From: Mesorhizobium sp. Root554
GTDB taxonomy: Bacteria > Pseudomonadota > Alphaproteobacteria > Rhizobiales > Rhizobiaceae
Direction: 5' to 3'
DNA: 64,000 nt
Assembly: GCF_001427025.1 (NCBI RefSeq)
Contig: NZ_LMGA01000001.1
Span: forward strand, 358,238 to 422,237
Shown: positions 62,418 to 64,000 of the stretch, one piece after another
How positions within the stretch are numbered: position 1 is the first letter of the stretch
How the letters are laid out: every line of letters starts with the position of its first letter
The notes under the pieces: generated by a model
Databases searched by the model: none
Seen by the model: the letters and a program-made list of their open reading frames with translations, nothing else
Told to the model about the DNA's origin: nothing
Translations under genes and position numbers: made by a program

Positions 62418-64000
62418 AATCCAGCGCGGTGCGTAAAGGCGCCAGGCCCGAATGGCTTTTGCAGCCCCGGCTGACGCTGGCGCCTCTGGATGCGGCGAAT
62501 GCCGGCGAGGATCTTGCCGATGTTGCCGCCGCCGCGACTGAGGAAGAGCTGCCGCGCCTGGCAAAATCGCTGGCCGGCAAGGGCGCGGTGCCGGCGTTCC
62601 TGGCTGCCGCATTCAACCTGTCTCCTTTCCTGCGCGATCTGGCGCGGCGGCGCCCGCAAATGCTGGATACGCTGCTCGACATGACGGTCGAGCAGCGGCT
62701 GGCCGGAATTCTGGAAGAGCTTGGCGACTGCGCCTATGCCGAGGACGTCACCGAATCCGCGCTGATGATGCGGCTGCGGCTGCTGAAGACCGAGGCGCAT
62801 TTCCTCATCGCGCTGGCCGAATTGGGAGGCGAGGCCGACACGGCGCTGACGGTTCGCCGTCTCAGCGACCTCGCCGAGACCTGCGTCACCGCTGCCATCG
62901 ATTTCCTGCTGCGCGACGCCGGCAGCCAGGGCAAGCTCAAGCTCGCGGACCCGAAGAAGCCATCGGAGAAATCCGGCTGGATCGTGCTCGGCATGGGCAA
63001 GCTCGGCGGTCATGAGCTGAACTTTTCGTCCGACATCGATCTCGTGGTTTTCTTCGAACCCGAGGCTCCCGCCGTCATTGACCCGCTCGACGCGACCGAC
63101 CTGTTCTCGCGCCTGAGCCGGCGGCTGGTGCGCATCCTGCAGGACCGGACCGAGCACGGCTATGTCTTCCGCACCGACCTCCGGCTCCGCCCCGACCCCG
63201 GCTCGACGCCGCTCGCCATCCCCGTGGAAGCGGCGCTGAACTATTACGAGGGCCGCGGCCAGAACTGGGAGCGCGCGGCGATGATCAAGGCGCGTCCTGT
63301 CGCCGGCGACATCGCGGCCGGCAATGCCTTTCTCAAGGAGCTTCAGCCCTATGTCTGGCGCAAATACATGGACTATGCGGCGATCGCCGATGTCCATTCG
63401 ATCAAGCGCCAGATCCACGCTCACAAGGGCCACAGCGAAATCGCCGTCAAGGGCCACAACGTCAAGCTCGGCCGGGGCGGCATCCGCGAGATCGAGTTCT
63501 TCGTCCAGACCCAGCAGCTCATCGCCGGCGGCCGGTTCCCCGAACTGCGCGGCAAGCAGACGGTGCCGATGCTCGCGCAGCTTGCCGAACGCGGCTGGAT
63601 CACGGCGGAAGCGCGCGATGCGCTTGCTGCCCAATACTGGTTCCTGCGCCGCGTCGAGCATGCCGTGCAAATGGTGGCGGACGAGCAGACACATGTCCTG
63701 CCGGACGACGACGAAGGTCTCGAACGCATTGCCCATATGCTGGCCTTTGAGGACGCGGATGCCTTTTCCGCCGCATTCCGCACGGCCCTGCGTGACGTGG
63801 AAGGCCACTACGCCGCGCTGTTCGAGACCGCACCGGAGCTTTCCGCCGGCCTCGGCAATCTGGTCTTCACCGGCGATGTCGACGATCCCGACACGCTGGA
63901 AACGTTGAGCAAGCTGGGCTTCGAGCGCCCGAGCGACATCTGCCGGGTCATCCGTACCTGGCATTTCGGCCGCTACAAGGTCACCCGTTCCGCCGAAGCG
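62414..64000 (+). CDS. glnE: Glutamine synthetase adenylyltransferase/deadenylase, 5' part
   Basis: First 529 residues of bifunctional GlnE; the gene runs off the right edge of the window (the full protein is usually 950-990 residues). The N-terminal nucleotidyltransferase domain, which removes AMP from glutamine synthetase, is complete: GWIVLGMGKLGGHELNFSSD with SDIDLVVFF, RLRPDPGSTPLAIPVEAALN, RGQNWERAAMIKARPVAGD and KLGRGGIREIEFFVQTQQL. It controls nitrogen assimilation under PII. ATG at 62414 overlaps the kinase stop. No stop codon is reached before base 64000. Confidence 0.94.
   Translation, partial: MKSSAVRKGARPEWLLQPRLTLAPLDAANAGEDLADVAAAATEEELPRLAKSLAGKGAVPAFLAAAFNLSPFLRDLARRRPQMLDTLLDMTVEQRLAGILEELGDCAYAEDVTESALMMRLRLLKTEAHFLIALAELGGEADTALTVRRLSDLAETCVTAAIDFLLRDAGSQGKLKLADPKKPSEKSGWIVLGMGKLGGHELNFSSDIDLVVFFEPEAPAVIDPLDATDLFSRLSRRLVRILQDRTEHGYVFRTDLRLRPDPGSTPLAIPVEAALNYYEGRGQNWERAAMIKARPVAGDIAAGNAFLKELQPYVWRKYMDYAAIADVHSIKRQIHAHKGHSEIAVKGHNVKLGRGGIREIEFFVQTQQLIAGGRFPELRGKQTVPMLAQLAERGWITAEARDALAAQYWFLRRVEHAVQMVADEQTHVLPDDDEGLERIAHMLAFEDADAFSAAFRTALRDVEGHYAALFETAPELSAGLGNLVFTGDVDDPDTLETLSKLGFERPSDICRVIRTWHFGRYKVTRSAEA

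Noticed and set aside
61979..63964. 661-residue open frame antisense to the sensor kinase and glnE
   Set aside because: Low-complexity composition and no motif; glnE motifs are plain on the plus strand.
1..64000. CRISPR arrays, tRNA or rRNA genes, insertion sequences
   Set aside because: No regularly spaced repeats, no tRNA-like cloverleaf or rRNA stretch, and no transposase frame noticed in reading both strands.

Overview
The window is GC-rich, densely coded chromosomal DNA from an alphaproteobacterium of the order Hyphomicrobiales, most like Mesorhizobium and its relatives (Phyllobacteriaceae). The clues are a MucR/Ros regulator, a betI-betA-betB choline operon, a FeuP/FeuQ two-component pair, several small rhizobial DUF proteins (DUF1491, DUF2336, DUF5330, DUF6456), the ccmIEFH-degP-regulator-kinase-glnE order at the right end, and ATGA-type start/stop overlaps throughout. 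No tRNA, rRNA, CRISPR array, integrase or IS element was seen.

Left part (1-25 kb): a GDP-mannose pair (phosphomannomutase, then a guanylyltransferase fused to an AGE-family epimerase domain); betB-betA-betI read leftwards, with a perfect BetI-type palindrome between betI and a divergent SCP2-type thiolase; an asparaginase of the Rhizobium etli type; a Tat-exported beta-helix protein; a Gre factor; a Doc/AbrB toxin-antitoxin pair with its own operator; mutA-mutB for methylmalonyl-CoA mutase; a HerA-like ATPase; an L,D-transpeptidase; a haloacid dehalogenase; sodB; two cytochromes c; a SET protein; and oligopeptidase B.

Middle part (25-51 kb): this holds what looks like a complete, regulated gene transfer agent (GTA). 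A colinear 14-kb run at 36.7-51.0 kb encodes small and large terminase, portal, protease, capsid, connectors, tail terminator, major tail protein, chaperones, a very short tape measure, DUF2460, DUF2163, an NlpC/P60 peptidase and the 1296-residue GTA TIM-barrel tail-tip protein, in the same order as the Rhodobacter capsulatus RcGTA genes g1-g15. There is no integrase, repressor or replication gene. About 9 kb upstream, next to mucR, a two-gene operon encodes a stand-alone DnaA-domain-IV-like protein and a DUF6456 protein, which match the GafY and GafZ activators of the Caulobacter GTA (fused as GafA in Rhodobacter). Its promoter carries a match to the alphaproteobacterial LexA box (GTTC-N7-GTTC) over the -35 region. 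An intrinsic terminator sits inside the GTA operon just after the capsid gene, which fits the reported role of GafZ as an anti-terminator. Between these two loci lie sufE, a DivJ-like sensor kinase with a possible CtrA half-site upstream, a peptidoglycan-binding membrane protein, small DUF genes with a possible CtrA box, and a class A penicillin-binding protein.

Right part (51-64 kb): a small exported protein (candidate FeuN) before feuP-feuQ; a lipoprotein; ccmI-ccmE-ccmF-ccmH for cytochrome c maturation; degP behind an unusual nested inverted repeat; an OmpR-type regulator with its kinase; and the 5' part of glnE, cut by the window edge. Many starts were chosen from Shine-Dalgarno-like sequence and family length, and are marked where uncertain.
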